Shown: positions 1 through 8,196 of the stretch, in pieces
How positions within the stretch are numbered: position 1 is the stretch's first letter
Layout of the letters: each line of letters opens with the position of its first letter
Assembly (NCBI GenBank): GCA_020437755.1
Contig: JAGQVX010000018.1
Span: 1-40,423 of the forward strand
Reading direction: 5' to 3'
DNA length: 40,423 bases
Source: Flavobacteriales bacterium
GTDB taxonomy: Bacteria; Bacteroidota; Bacteroidia; Flavobacteriales_D; Sanyastnellaceae
Made by a program: the position numbers and the translations under genes
Notes under the pieces: generated by a model
What the model was told of the DNA's origin: nothing
Databases searched by the model: none
The model's input: only the letters and a program-made list of their open reading frames with translations

Positions 1-299
1 GCCATGACGTCGAAGCAGTGCATAATGAGCAGACAGGCAAAGGGTATGCATATAAAAAAGAGCCACTCCTCAACGGGCAGACCAAACACATGCGTGCCGA
101 GGAGGTAGTTTTCGTTAAAGCCCCACACGCCGAGATGGGTGAACCAAATGTCCCAGGGGAGGAAAAGGATACACATGGCAGCCAATCCGCGTAAAATGCG
201 GCGCCACTCGCGGTAGAAACGTAGCTTGGGATGGGCGCTTACGAGCAGAGGAACAGCGATGCTCCCCGCATTAATGAGTAAATAGGACCAGGCATCCAT
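1..299 (-). CDS. crtY: Lycopene beta-cyclase, CrtYcd membrane type (partial, N-terminal part)
   Basis: Only the first ~99 residues are inside the window; the gene runs off the left edge. I translated it from the minus strand starting at the ATG at 299-297. The protein is hydrophobic and carries a PWDIWFTHLGVWGF stretch followed by LPVEEWLFF, both typical of the integral-membrane lycopene cyclases related to actinobacterial CrtYc/CrtYd and fungal CarRA rather than the soluble flavoprotein CrtY. It would cyclise lycopene to beta-carotene in the inner membrane. The start codon overlaps the stop of crtZ (TAATG), so it is the fifth gene of the carotenoid operon and is probably translationally coupled. 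Whether it is a single fused c+d protein cannot be seen here. Confidence 0.85.
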   Translation of the reverse strand, partial: MDAWSYLLINAGSIAVPLLVSAHPKLRFYREWRRILRGLAAMCILFLPWDIWFTHLGVWGFNENYLLGTHVFGLPVEEWLFFICIPFACLLIMHCFDVM

Positions 300-757
300 T
301 AAGCCTGCTCCTGCTTTTTGGCGAAGGTGAAGTACTTGCGGGGTACGAGCAACATGCCGAAACACTCGCCTTCTTCCTTGCCCAAATGCTTGTGGTGGAT
401 CTTGTGGGCCCGGCGCAACGCCAGTAAATACGTGTTGTTGGTATTGCGAAACCACTTGAACCGCTGGTGAATGAGCACGTCATGCACCAAAAAGTAACAA
501 ATACCATAGGCCAATATGCCGAGTCCGGCGAAAAGGTGCCACGTGCCGCCAAACCAGGTGCCCCACATGATTAAAAACATGCTGGGCAGTGCGAAAATCA
601 GAAAGAAGGCATCGTTTTTCTCGAAAAAGCCGGGCTCGGGGCGGTGATGATCGCGGTGGAGCTGCCACAGAAATCCGTGCATAATGTACTTGTGGGTGAA
701 CCAGGCTACGCCCTCCATTACGACAAAGGCTCCTAAAAACAACAAAAGGGAAATCAT
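299..757 (-). CDS. crtZ: Beta-carotene hydroxylase (fatty acid hydroxylase superfamily)
   Basis: A 152-residue membrane di-iron hydroxylase that would add 3- and 3'-hydroxyls to beta-carotene to give cryptoxanthin and zeaxanthin. The histidine clusters of the family are visible: HKYIMHG (around residue 22) followed by LHRDHH, then HDVLIHQR and AHKIHHKHLG (around 115-125). Length matches bacterial CrtZ (150-180 residues). Its start overlaps the idi stop by 4 nt (ATGA) and its stop overlaps the cyclase start, so it is embedded in the carotenoid operon. Hydrophobic segments at the N-terminus and middle fit an integral membrane enzyme. Confidence 0.93.
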   Translation of the reverse strand: MISLLLFLGAFVVMEGVAWFTHKYIMHGFLWQLHRDHHRPEPGFFEKNDAFFLIFALPSMFLIMWGTWFGGTWHLFAGLGILAYGICYFLVHDVLIHQRFKWFRNTNNTYLLALRRAHKIHHKHLGKEEGECFGMLLVPRKYFTFAKKQEQA

Positions 758-1284
758 GAGGCTACATGCTTTAAATGGTCAATGACCTTCTCCGCGCTGA
801 GGCGAAACCAGGCCGTATATCGTTGGGGTTGCTCTTCGATGTCGCGCAGTAAATCAGGGGTGGAAACATACTTCCAGTCCTGTACTTCTTCGGGGTTGGG
901 ACGGGGATCTTCATTGGTGAATCCCACAAAGACATGATCAAATTCGTGCTCCGTAAGTTCGTTGTCCAGTTCGGCGCGGTAGGTGAAGGCGAATACTTCC
1001 TTCAACGGGGCTTTCATGCCCATTTCCTCAAGGAGTCTGCGGTGGGCTGCGTCGAGGGTGGTTTCACCCGGACGGGGATGCGAGCAGCAGGCATTGGTCC
1101 ACAATCCGCCGGAGTGGTACTTGTCGGACTGGCGCTGGTGAATGAGCATCTCGCCCTTGGCGTTGAACAAAAAAATCGAAAACGCACGGTGCAGCCTACC
1201 GCTGAGGTGCGCTTCGGTTTTGCCCATGGTGCCAATTTCGCGGTCTTCGTGATCGACCAATATGACGTGATCTTCCGTGGTCAT
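754..1284 (-). CDS. idi: Isopentenyl-diphosphate delta-isomerase, type I (Nudix)
   Basis: A 176-residue Nudix-fold enzyme interconverting IPP and DMAPP, the five-carbon precursors of carotenoids. Visible family marks are LHRAFSIFLFN, the catalytic-cysteine stretch TNACCSHPRPGE (around residue 65) and a degenerate Nudix box ending in RRLLEEMGM. Length is typical of bacterial type I Idi. It overlaps crtB upstream and crtZ downstream by 4 nt each (ATGA), placing it inside the carotenoid operon, where it should balance the DMAPP supply for the pigment pathway. No geranylgeranyl diphosphate synthase gene is in this window. Confidence 0.95.
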   Translation of the reverse strand: MTTEDHVILVDHEDREIGTMGKTEAHLSGRLHRAFSIFLFNAKGEMLIHQRQSDKYHSGGLWTNACCSHPRPGETTLDAAHRRLLEEMGMKAPLKEVFAFTYRAELDNELTEHEFDHVFVGFTNEDPRPNPEEVQDWKYVSTPDLLRDIEEQPQRYTAWFRLSAEKVIDHLKHVAS

Positions 1285-2132
1285 AGGAGGTTGAAACTGT
1301 GTCGAAAATAGGAAGTAAGGAACAAAGAATACTTTTTCTGATTGGGAATTCGGATGCGCGACTGCAACAAATGGGGCGCCGGAGTGGACTTGATCTTCTG
1401 AAACAACCGGTAGTAGTACACATACGCCACATACACACCGAAGCGCGAATCGCGGGGCAGTTGCTTGATGCCTTCATACGCTATGCGGAAATCCTCCTCA
1501 ATCTCCTGCTCGATGAAATCCTTGGTGTCCTGGTCAAAGCGCGACAAATCGGCCGAGGGGAAATAGGTGCGTCCCAGCTTTTCGTAGTCGTCTTTCATGT
1601 CGCGCAGGAAATTGATCTTCTGAAATGCCGCGCCGAGCTTCATGGCAAAGGGCTTCAGTTGTTCGTACTGCTCGTCCTTTCCCTGGATAAAAATGCGCAG
1701 ACACATCAGTCCCACCACTTCCGCTGAGCCTACGATGTACTGCTCGTAGCTTTCGCGGTCGTGAAACTTGTCGGTGAGGTCCATTTCCATGGAGCGGAGG
1801 AAGGTATCCACCAAATCGGGGGTGAACTGAAACTCGTGGTACACCATCTGAAAGGCGTGCAACACGGGATTCAGACTGAAACGCTGCTCGATGGCGGTCC
1901 AGGTGTCGGATTCAAATGCACTGAGCAACTCGGATTGCGGCTGATCGTGGAAGGTGTCCACAATCTCATCGGCGAGTCGCACAAATCCATAAACGGCATA
2001 AATACCGTTTCGGTGACGGGATGCGAGTGAGGCCGCTCCCAACGAGAAGGAAGTGCTGTAGAGTCGGGTCATTTTTTTGCTATTCAGCAAACAGACCTGA
2101 TCGTACAGCGCGCGGTTAATTGTAGTTCCCAT
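1281..2132 (-). CDS. crtB: Phytoene synthase (squalene/phytoene synthase family)
   Basis: A 283-residue protein that condenses two geranylgeranyl diphosphates to phytoene, the first committed carotenoid step. It shows the N-terminal YSTSFSLGA motif, the first aspartate-rich Mg-binding motif (VRLADEIVD, around residue 50-58) and the second (NFLRDMKDDYEKLGRTYFP, around 175-193), with EVVGLMCLRIF between them. Length is typical. The ATG at 2132 lies 17 nt inside the end of crtI, and its stop overlaps idi, consistent with one mRNA. Confidence 0.95.
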   Translation of the reverse strand: MGTTINRALYDQVCLLNSKKMTRLYSTSFSLGAASLASRHRNGIYAVYGFVRLADEIVDTFHDQPQSELLSAFESDTWTAIEQRFSLNPVLHAFQMVYHEFQFTPDLVDTFLRSMEMDLTDKFHDRESYEQYIVGSAEVVGLMCLRIFIQGKDEQYEQLKPFAMKLGAAFQKINFLRDMKDDYEKLGRTYFPSADLSRFDQDTKDFIEQEIEEDFRIAYEGIKQLPRDSRFGVYVAYVYYYRLFQKIKSTPAPHLLQSRIRIPNQKKYSLFLTSYFRHSFNLL

Positions 2133-3600
2133 ATCGTAACGTTTTAAGGGCTTCCTGTGCCGCCACCTTGCCTGATATCAGGGCAGGGGGGACGCCGGGC
2201 CCGGGTGTGGTCAATTGTCCGGCATACCACAAATTGTCCAACTTCTTATTGCGCAGCGCAGGCTTCAAAAAAGCGGTCTGTCGCAAGGTATTGGCCAATC
2301 CATAGGCATTGCCTTTATAAGCGTGGTAGTCATTCACGAAGTCGTTCATGGCGAAATCGCGGTATACCGTAATGTGTGGTCGAATAGGTGTGCCGATTCG
2401 CTCCTCCAGTCGGGCCATAACCCTGTTGAAATACTCCTGGCGCATTTCCTGGCTGTCGGCCAGTCCGGGCGCGAGGGGAATAAGGACAAACAGGTTCTCC
2501 ATGCCTTCGGGGGCTACGCTATCGTCGGTTTTAGACGGGGCGCATACATAGAAAAGCGGGTGATCGGGCCAGCGGGGCGATTGGTATATGGCGTCCGCGT
2601 GTGGATCGAATGGCGCATCGAAAAACAGGTTGTGGTGTTCGAGTCCGTCGATTTTGCGATTCACCCCAAGGTAAAACAGCAGACTCGATGGCGCCATGGT
2701 GCGTTTGTCCCAATAGGACTCCGTGTAGTTCTTGAGTTCGGGATTATCGAGCAGGGTTTCCAGGTGGTGGTAATCGGCAGCGCCAATGATCATATCCGAC
2801 TCCAGCGAGCCGCTGTGGGTTTGAATTCCCCAAGTGAGCCGCTTGCGGGTAGCAATGGACTTCACCTCGGTATTGAACTGAAATTCAACACCTTGCTCGC
2901 GTGCCAGGTCGTGCATGGCATGAACTACGCGGTGCATGCCTCCCATGGGATACCACGTTCCCAGTTGGATATCAGCGTAGTTCATCAAACTGTACAACGC
3001 CGGCGTTTTTTGCGGAGTAGCTCCCAGAAACAGTACCGGAAACTCCATAATCGATCGAATCACCTCGTCTTTGAAGTGCGCATACACATGTTTGCGAAAC
3101 GACTTGAAAATTTGCAGTTTGAATGCTGAGGAGATCGTACGTAAATCGGTGAATTCAAAAAGACTGTGACCGGGCTTTTCCACCAGGTCGCGCATGCCGA
3201 TGTCGTATTTGGTGCGTGCTTCATCGAGAAATTTATCGAGCTGGCGGGCAGCTCCGGGTTCCCGGGCCTCGAACAGGGCTTTCAGTTCGTCGTAACTCGC
3301 CGGAATATCCAGCACGTCATCGGCCGTAAATACCCGATACGACGGGTCGAGGCGTTTGAGTTCATAGTAGTCTGATGTAGACTTGCCAAACGCTTCAAAG
3401 TAGCGATCAAAAACATCGGGCATCCAGTACCAACTGGGGCCCATGTCGAAGGTGAAGCCATCTTGCTTCCAGATTCGGGCGCGGCCCCCCGGTTGGTCGT
3501 TGCGCTCTACCACGGTGACCTTCACGCCCTGGCTGGCCAGGTGGGTGGCTGCCGACAGTCCGGAAAAGCCCGAACCTATCACTATTGCATTTGGCTTCAT
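2116..3600 (-). CDS. crtI: Phytoene desaturase (CrtI family)
   Basis: A 494-residue FAD enzyme that dehydrogenates phytoene towards lycopene. The N-terminal dinucleotide-binding fold is clear (IVIGSGFSGLSAATHLASQG, residues 6-25, followed by VVERNDQPGGRA), and the C-terminal FAD motif reads NLWYAGQLTTPGPGVPPALISG near residue 460-482, the signature of bacterial phytoene dehydrogenases. First gene of the five-gene operon crtI-crtB-idi-crtZ-crtY transcribed leftwards. Its promoter should lie in 3601-3907, but I find no clear TAnnTTTG box for this strand there. The number of desaturation steps cannot be told from sequence, although a downstream lycopene cyclase favours four. Confidence 0.95.
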   Translation of the reverse strand: MKPNAIVIGSGFSGLSAATHLASQGVKVTVVERNDQPGGRARIWKQDGFTFDMGPSWYWMPDVFDRYFEAFGKSTSDYYELKRLDPSYRVFTADDVLDIPASYDELKALFEAREPGAARQLDKFLDEARTKYDIGMRDLVEKPGHSLFEFTDLRTISSAFKLQIFKSFRKHVYAHFKDEVIRSIMEFPVLFLGATPQKTPALYSLMNYADIQLGTWYPMGGMHRVVHAMHDLAREQGVEFQFNTEVKSIATRKRLTWGIQTHSGSLESDMIIGAADYHHLETLLDNPELKNYTESYWDKRTMAPSSLLFYLGVNRKIDGLEHHNLFFDAPFDPHADAIYQSPRWPDHPLFYVCAPSKTDDSVAPEGMENLFVLIPLAPGLADSQEMRQEYFNRVMARLEERIGTPIRPHITVYRDFAMNDFVNDYHAYKGNAYGLANTLRQTAFLKPALRNKKLDNLWYAGQLTTPGPGVPPALISGKVAAQEALKTLRYGNYN

Positions 3601-3907
3601 GCCATCAAAAACAGGCTGTGAAGAAAAAAGTTCACCCGTGTGGGCAACATTTTGAGAAGCATACAGTTATACCTTCAGAATTTCAAACCTGCAAGTGCGA
3701 TCTTCTACCCCAATTAACCTGTTTTTACTAATGTTTCCGAAGAATCAACACTTCGGAGCGCTGTCCTCTTAAGCCGAATCAAATTGGCCGGTTTTCAGCA
3801 GTGATAAGGGGCCCAAATGTGTCCAATAACACCGCGATGTGAAAACTTTTTGACTTCAGTCACGGTATAAGGAAGCTTGAAGGAATATATTTGCCCGCAT
3901 TGAAACC
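3601..3907. promoter_or_regulatory. Intergenic region between divergent crtI and the M23 peptidase gene
   Basis: About 307 bases without a convincing gene. It must contain the promoter of the leftward carotenoid operon and that of the rightward peptidase gene. Only the latter has a recognisable box (3886-3893). I see no strong hairpin, no repeat and no RNA gene here. Confidence 0.5.
3886..3893 (+). promoter_or_regulatory. Bacteroidota-type -7 box (TATATTTG)
   Basis: Exact match to the TAnnTTTG -7 consensus used by the primary sigma factor of Bacteroidota. It ends 14 nt before the ATG at 3908, giving a very short leader. No good TTTG -33 box is seen at the usual distance. Confidence 0.5.
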
Positions 3908-4762
3908 ATGTTGAAGCAAGGAATTTTATACTTAGGAATGGCCTTTTCACTCCCGCTGATGGGCCAGGAATCTACCGGTGGTGGATACGAAGAGAACCTC
4001 GACGAGACCTATCCCGTGGAGGCAGTCGGTGAATCGGTTATGGACGTCAATGACTCATTGGCTTTCATCCCGGCATTCGACGTTTATTGCAAGTGGGATA
4101 CCCAAAATATACATGCCTACGATTTCGATGGTACCAAAATGACCGACACAGTCAATATGGTGCTGCGCCATGATGCGTGCGATTTCCAGCATCCGTTCCG
4201 GGGAGATATTACTTCTCAGTTTGGAGAGCGCGGTTCACGCCATCACTACGGTATCGACATCAAGCTATACAAAGGCGATCCTGTTAAGGTTGCTTTTGAA
4301 GGTGTGGTTCGTATTGCTCAGTACAGCAGGACCTATGGAAACGTAGTAGTAGTGCGCCATAACAACGGACTGGAAACGCTATATGCACACTTGTCGGCCC
4401 GTAAATGCAAGCCCGGAGACCACGTGGAAGCCGGCGATGTAATTGGGCTGGGCGGCAATACCGGACGATCAACCGGAAGCCATTTGCACTTTGAGGTGCG
4501 TTTCAAAGGCGAGCCTATTGATCCGAATTCGATTATAGATTGGGAGCTGGGCGTCCTCAAGACCGATGTGCTTGAATTGACCGCCGAGAACTTTGAATAC
4601 CTCAAGCAGGCCCGTTCGAAAAAGTACTATACCATCCGCAGCGGCGATTCGCTTTCAACTATCGCCCGCAAGCATGGAACCTCGGTTTCAGCTTTGTGTC
4701 GCCTCAATGGTATGTCGCGAAACAGCACCATTTACGCCGGACGAAAAATCCGTGTGAGGTAG
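3908..4762 (+). CDS. M23 family metallopeptidase with C-terminal LysM domain
   Basis: A 284-residue secreted peptidoglycan hydrolase or activator. It begins with a signal peptide (MLKQGILYLGMAFSLPLMGQ). The M23 (lysostaphin/LytM-like) domain spans about residues 95-210, with the zinc-site motifs SRHHYGIDI and, later, SHLHFEVRF, plus the metal/substrate histidine in YAHLS. All catalytic residues are present, so it is probably active rather than a NlpD/EnvC-type degenerate factor. A LysM peptidoglycan-binding domain follows (YYTIRSGDSLSTIARKHG to the end, about 240-284). It is monocistronic, with a -7 box upstream and a terminator 22 bp downstream. Confidence 0.92.
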   Translation: MLKQGILYLGMAFSLPLMGQESTGGGYEENLDETYPVEAVGESVMDVNDSLAFIPAFDVYCKWDTQNIHAYDFDGTKMTDTVNMVLRHDACDFQHPFRGDITSQFGERGSRHHYGIDIKLYKGDPVKVAFEGVVRIAQYSRTYGNVVVVRHNNGLETLYAHLSARKCKPGDHVEAGDVIGLGGNTGRSTGSHLHFEVRFKGEPIDPNSIIDWELGVLKTDVLELTAENFEYLKQARSKKYYTIRSGDSLSTIARKHGTSVSALCRLNGMSRNSTIYAGRKIRVR

Positions 4763-4783
4763 GATTGCAAAAAGATTTTTTGG

Positions 4784-4817
4784 AAAGGGTCGGTTCATAA
4801 GAATTCGGCCCTTTTTT
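4784..4817 (+). terminator. Rho-independent terminator after the M23 peptidase gene
   Basis: Stem AAAGGGTCG (4784-4792) pairs with CGGCCCTTT (4806-4814, one G-U pair) and is followed by a T run, starting 22 nt after the stop codon. Confidence 0.75.
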
Positions 4818-4884
4818 ACGCGGTTTGAATAGGTGAAGGCCGGTCGTATTACATTTTCCCGGTTCCTATGGGTTTGCATAGTAC

Positions 4885-4899
4885 GGCATTCGCCAAATG
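4885..4899 (+). repeat. Dispersed 15-mer GGCATTCGCCAAATG, copy 1 (intergenic)
   Basis: Exact copy of a 15-base word found eight times in this window. Here it lies between the terminator of the M23 gene and the YdeI-like gene, about 80 nt upstream of the latter's start codon. Confidence 0.9.
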
Positions 4900-4977
4900 G
4901 GTAACCACCCAACCATCGTCAGCCACGCCTGTAGCATTCGTAAATTCGTACCTTCCCCGCCTACTGAAATCATCGCG

Positions 4978-5556
4978 ATGAATCCAAAAGTTGACCAATT
5001 TCTTGACCGTACACGGAAATGGAAGGAAGAAATGACCTTGCTCCGCGCCATGTGTCTGAACTCCGGACTGGAAGAGGATTACAAGTGGATGCACCCGTGT
5101 TATACCCTGGAAGGTAAGAATGTAGTTCTCATCCATGGATTTAAGGAATACTGTGCCCTGCTATTTCACAAAGGCGCCCTCCTGAAAGACGATCACCAAT
5201 TGCTCATCCAGCAAACCGAAAACGTACAAGCTGCTCGCCAGCTTCGCTTTACCGGCGTAGGTGAGATTCAGGAGCAAGAAGAGATTATTCGGACCTATAT
5301 TTTAGAAGCCATCCAGTTGGAACGTGAAGGCAAAGAAGTGCCCCTCAAGAAAACCTCCGAATTTCCCTTCCCCGATGAGCTGAAGGAAGTATTTGCTACC
5401 GACCAATCGCTCGAACAGGCCTTTCACAACCTCACCCCCGGCCGACAAAGGGCCTGGCTCCTGTTTATCTCCCAGGCCAAGCAGGCCAAAACCCGTTATT
5501 CCCGTATCGAATCGGCCGCCCCTAAAATTCACGCGGGAAAAGGCCCGAAAGAATAA
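4978..5556 (+). CDS. YdeI/OmpD-associated family protein (DUF1801-like)
   Basis: A 192-residue cytosolic protein when started at the ATG at 4978 (MNPKVDQFL); an open frame extends to 4897 but the extra residues do not look conserved. The N-terminal half resembles the DUF1801 fold (KWMHPCYTLEGKNVVLIHGFKEYCALLFHKGALL), and the C-terminal half matches the helical YdeI tail with LTPGRQRAWLLFISQAKQAKTRYSRIE. Members are linked to stress or antimicrobial-peptide tolerance in some bacteria, but no enzymatic activity is established, so the role here is open. A near-consensus -7 box (TAAATTCG, 4941-4948) precedes it. Confidence 0.85.
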   Translation: MNPKVDQFLDRTRKWKEEMTLLRAMCLNSGLEEDYKWMHPCYTLEGKNVVLIHGFKEYCALLFHKGALLKDDHQLLIQQTENVQAARQLRFTGVGEIQEQEEIIRTYILEAIQLEREGKEVPLKKTSEFPFPDELKEVFATDQSLEQAFHNLTPGRQRAWLLFISQAKQAKTRYSRIESAAPKIHAGKGPKE

Positions 5557-5570
5557 GCGCCGTCCGGGAT

Positions 5571-5589
5571 AGACGCGAGTATCGCGTCT
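5571..5589. repeat. Perfect hairpin AGACGCGA/TCGCGTCT
   Basis: Eight base pairs with a 3-nt loop, 15 nt downstream of the YdeI-like gene. There is no T run after it, so it looks more like the short AGACGCG...CGCGTCT REP-type palindromes common in Bacteroidota genomes than a classic terminator. Confidence 0.6.
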
Positions 5590-5745
5590 CTCTCTTCGCT
5601 CTTCAATTAAAACCATCCTCAAAGAATAACCGCCTCCCCGGACATCTCCAAGCTCCAAAATATACCCAAGGTTAATTCAGTTATATTCGCACAGTGCATT
5701 TCCTGAACGGGAAGTGTCACTGTAAAACCACACAAACAACCCACG

Positions 5746-6231
5746 ATGAGTCAACCCAATCTCTATCATTTTACCCTTACCCGTTTGGACGGGAGGCCTT
5801 TCGACTTCGAAGCCCTTCGCGGAAAGAAGGTCATGATTGTGAACACTGCTTCGGAGTGCGGACTTACCCCGCAGTACGAACAATTGCAGGAATTGTACAC
5901 CTCGCACGGAGGTGATCGATTTGAGATTATTGGGTGTCCGGCCAATAACTTCGGGGCGCAGGAACCCGGTACGAATGAGGAGATTGGACAGTTTTGCAGC
6001 AGGAATTATGGAGTGTCCTTTCCCATGATGCAGAAATTATCGGTAAAAGGTGATGATCAGCATCCCTTGTATGCCTGGCTCACGCAGAAGGCTCAGAATG
6101 GAGTGGCAGATTATACCGTGGAGTGGAATTTTCATAAGTTTTTAATCGACGAACAGGGTCGGTTGGTGCGCGATGTCCATCCGCAAACGTTGCCCATTGA
6201 TCCGGAAGTTGTTGAATGGATAGAATCGTGA
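5746..6231 (+). CDS. Glutathione peroxidase-like thiol peroxidase
   Basis: A 161-residue GPx-family enzyme that would reduce hydroperoxides, in bacteria usually with thioredoxin rather than glutathione. The peroxidatic cysteine lies in VNTASECGLTPQYEQL (Cys38). The other active-site elements are GCPANNFGAQEPG (Gln) and VEWNFHKFLID (Trp, Asn). Cysteine, not selenocysteine, is used. A second cysteine (in IGQFCSRN) lies where the resolving cysteine of thioredoxin-dependent GPx proteins is usually found. It is followed after only 4 nt by bshB1, suggesting co-transcription of two thiol-redox genes. A near-consensus -7 box TATATTCG is at 5682-5689. Confidence 0.92.
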   Translation: MSQPNLYHFTLTRLDGRPFDFEALRGKKVMIVNTASECGLTPQYEQLQELYTSHGGDRFEIIGCPANNFGAQEPGTNEEIGQFCSRNYGVSFPMMQKLSVKGDDQHPLYAWLTQKAQNGVADYTVEWNFHKFLIDEQGRLVRDVHPQTLPIDPEVVEWIES

Positions 6232-6235
6232 TCGA

Positions 6236-6952
6236 ATGAAATTAGATGTATTGGCTTTCGGGGCACACCCTGATGATGTAGAGATATCTGCCGGAGGAAC
6301 CGTGGCTTCTTTGGTGGCGCAAGGCAAGAAAGTAGGAATCGTGGATCTCACCCGTGGCGAACTGGGAACCCGAGGAAGCGCCGATCTCCGAGATGAGGAA
6401 AGTGAGGCATCCGCCAAAATACTAGGGTTGGCCGTTCGTGAAAATCTGGGTCTGGCCGACGGTTTCTTCCAGGCTTGTCCGGAGAGTATCCGCGCCGTAA
6501 TCGCCGAGATTCGTCGGTTTCGTCCGGAAATCGTTCTGTGCAACTCCGTCACCGACAGGCACCCCGATCACGGCAAAGGATCGTCGCTCGTAAAAGAGGC
6601 GTGCTTTCTCAGCGGATTGCGCAAAATTGAAACGGCCTGGAATGGCGATCAGCAGGAGCATTGGCGACCCCGGGCGGTTTACCATTTTATTCAGGACTAC
6701 TACCTCCAACCGGATGTGGTTGTCGATATTTCCGACTTTCTGGAAGTGAAAATGGATTCGATCAAGGCCTACTCATCGCAATTCTTCGATCCCAATTCCA
6801 ACGAGCCCAACACCCCCATCAGCGGTGAGGAGTTTTTTGATCTGCTCAAAGGGAGAGCCCTCCAAATGGGTCGCCCTGCGGGCTTCCTTTATGGCGAAGG
6901 TTTCAACGTGGAGCGCTATCCGGGCGTGAAAAGCTTGTTTGATCTTTACTGA
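6236..6952 (+). CDS. bshB1: Bacillithiol biosynthesis deacetylase BshB1
   Basis: A 238-residue PIG-L family zinc deacetylase expected to convert GlcNAc-malate to GlcN-malate in bacillithiol synthesis. The zinc/catalytic motif AHPDDVE is at residues 10-16, RHPDHGKGS at about 105-113. The stretches NLGLADGFF and FLYGEGFNVERYPGVK are typical of the BshB1 branch rather than generic LmbE proteins. It starts 4 nt after the peroxidase gene and ends overlapping by 7 nt with the convergent flippase gene, leaving no room for a terminator. BshA and BshC are not in this window. Confidence 0.92.
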   Translation: MKLDVLAFGAHPDDVEISAGGTVASLVAQGKKVGIVDLTRGELGTRGSADLRDEESEASAKILGLAVRENLGLADGFFQACPESIRAVIAEIRRFRPEIVLCNSVTDRHPDHGKGSSLVKEACFLSGLRKIETAWNGDQQEHWRPRAVYHFIQDYYLQPDVVVDISDFLEVKMDSIKAYSSQFFDPNSNEPNTPISGEEFFDLLKGRALQMGRPAGFLYGEGFNVERYPGVKSLFDLY

Positions 6953-8196
6953 TCGCTGTGCTGTCGGAAGACAGACAAATCAACTTTGAAATTCAGGTCT
7001 TTAGCATTTGGCTTGTCCATAACCATAAACATGATCAATAAAAACAGGGCCTGCAGTGAAAATGCAGCACTCAGTGCCCAGGCTGCCGCGGTGATGCCTC
7101 CTTCGGGGATATACAAATAGCCACCGGTGAGCACCACGACCAGGGCAAGCACGGAGCCCAATGTATTGACGTAAAACCGACCCGTACCCGAGAAGTGGTG
7201 CGCCAGGATGCCGGAAACAGACAAGGCAAACATACCCGGCGCCAGTCGCAAAATGACGCCGTTCAATCCGTCAATTTCATCGCCAAAGACCCATTGAAAT
7301 ACGCCATTGGGAATAACGCACAGCACCAGCAACGCCAGCGCGGTAATGTAGCAACTCACCTTGAGCATATTGAGCGTAATGTGCAGGCTTTGTTCGCGTT
7401 TCCGGCTCGCACTGATCTCCGAAAACTGCACCGTGGCCATGCTCTTTGAAGGCGCCAGTGCAGCTTCATTCACCTGCATGCCTACAGAGAACAATCCCAC
7501 CTGTGCCCGTCCGGTAAATTGATCCAAAATCACGTACAACATCCTGTTGATCAGCAACTGAATGACATTGCTGGTCTGACCGAAAAATCCATGTCGCAAC
7601 AAGCGCCCCAGCACGGCAAAGAAGTCGCTGAAGCTGAACGCCTGTATGTCGCGACGGTTGATAAAGATCGACACGAGAAGCGTTACCCAAAAAGACACAT
7701 AGAGCCCGTCGACATAAGCCGAAGCATCGCGGTTCCCGAGGGCGATGTACCCGTAGGCCACAGCAATGAGCAGGGAAGCCATTTGGGTCATCAGACTGAT
7801 ATTGTATCCGTGGATGCGCCGTTTACCCAGCAGCAATTGTTGCTGAAACGTAAATAGAGACTGGATCACCCCTAGCCACACGACATCATAGACATATTCG
7901 GTAGGAACGACGTCCAGGGCAGGCAATAAAAAATAAAAAAGTACAGCACTCAAGAGCGTCCAAATGAGGGCCGGAGGCATGAGTTGTCCGGGACTTACGC
8001 GCGTGGCGAGGTACACTACGGCGGTGCCTCCCACAAAGTTATTGATCGCCACCTGCAGGAGTATTCCCAAGCTGATAAGCGCCACGGTTCCTTGTCCGGT
8101 GGCGCCGATATAATTGGTATTCAAGACCACCACCACAAAGGTGAGCGCCATGACGGCAATGCGCGTCAAAACGGTCGATGCGATGGATTTGATCAT
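6946..8196 (-). CDS. Multi-spanning membrane protein, polysaccharide flippase (Wzx/MATE-like)
   Basis: A 416-residue protein with about 12 hydrophobic segments and the N-terminal look of polysaccharide biosynthesis flippases (MIKSIASTVLTRIAVMALTFVVVVLNTNYIGATGQG). These move lipid-linked saccharides across the inner membrane. Its start overlaps the end of the upstream GT4 glycosyltransferase by 4 nt (ATGA), so the two form one transcription unit and may work on the same glycan. There is no motif that fixes the substrate; assignment rests on topology and neighbour. Confidence 0.8.
   Translation of the reverse strand: MIKSIASTVLTRIAVMALTFVVVVLNTNYIGATGQGTVALISLGILLQVAINNFVGGTAVVYLATRVSPGQLMPPALIWTLLSAVLFYFLLPALDVVPTEYVYDVVWLGVIQSLFTFQQQLLLGKRRIHGYNISLMTQMASLLIAVAYGYIALGNRDASAYVDGLYVSFWVTLLVSIFINRRDIQAFSFSDFFAVLGRLLRHGFFGQTSNVIQLLINRMLYVILDQFTGRAQVGLFSVGMQVNEAALAPSKSMATVQFSEISASRKREQSLHITLNMLKVSCYITALALLVLCVIPNGVFQWVFGDEIDGLNGVILRLAPGMFALSVSGILAHHFSGTGRFYVNTLGSVLALVVVLTGGYLYIPEGGITAAAWALSAAFSLQALFLLIMFMVMDKPNAKDLNFKVDLSVFRQHSDQ

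Noticed and set aside
934..1311. 125-codon plus-strand open frame
   Set aside because: Antisense shadow of idi with no family resemblance.
2215..3129. 304-codon plus-strand open frame
   Set aside because: It is antisense to crtI, whose protein is unmistakable; no recognisable protein in this frame.
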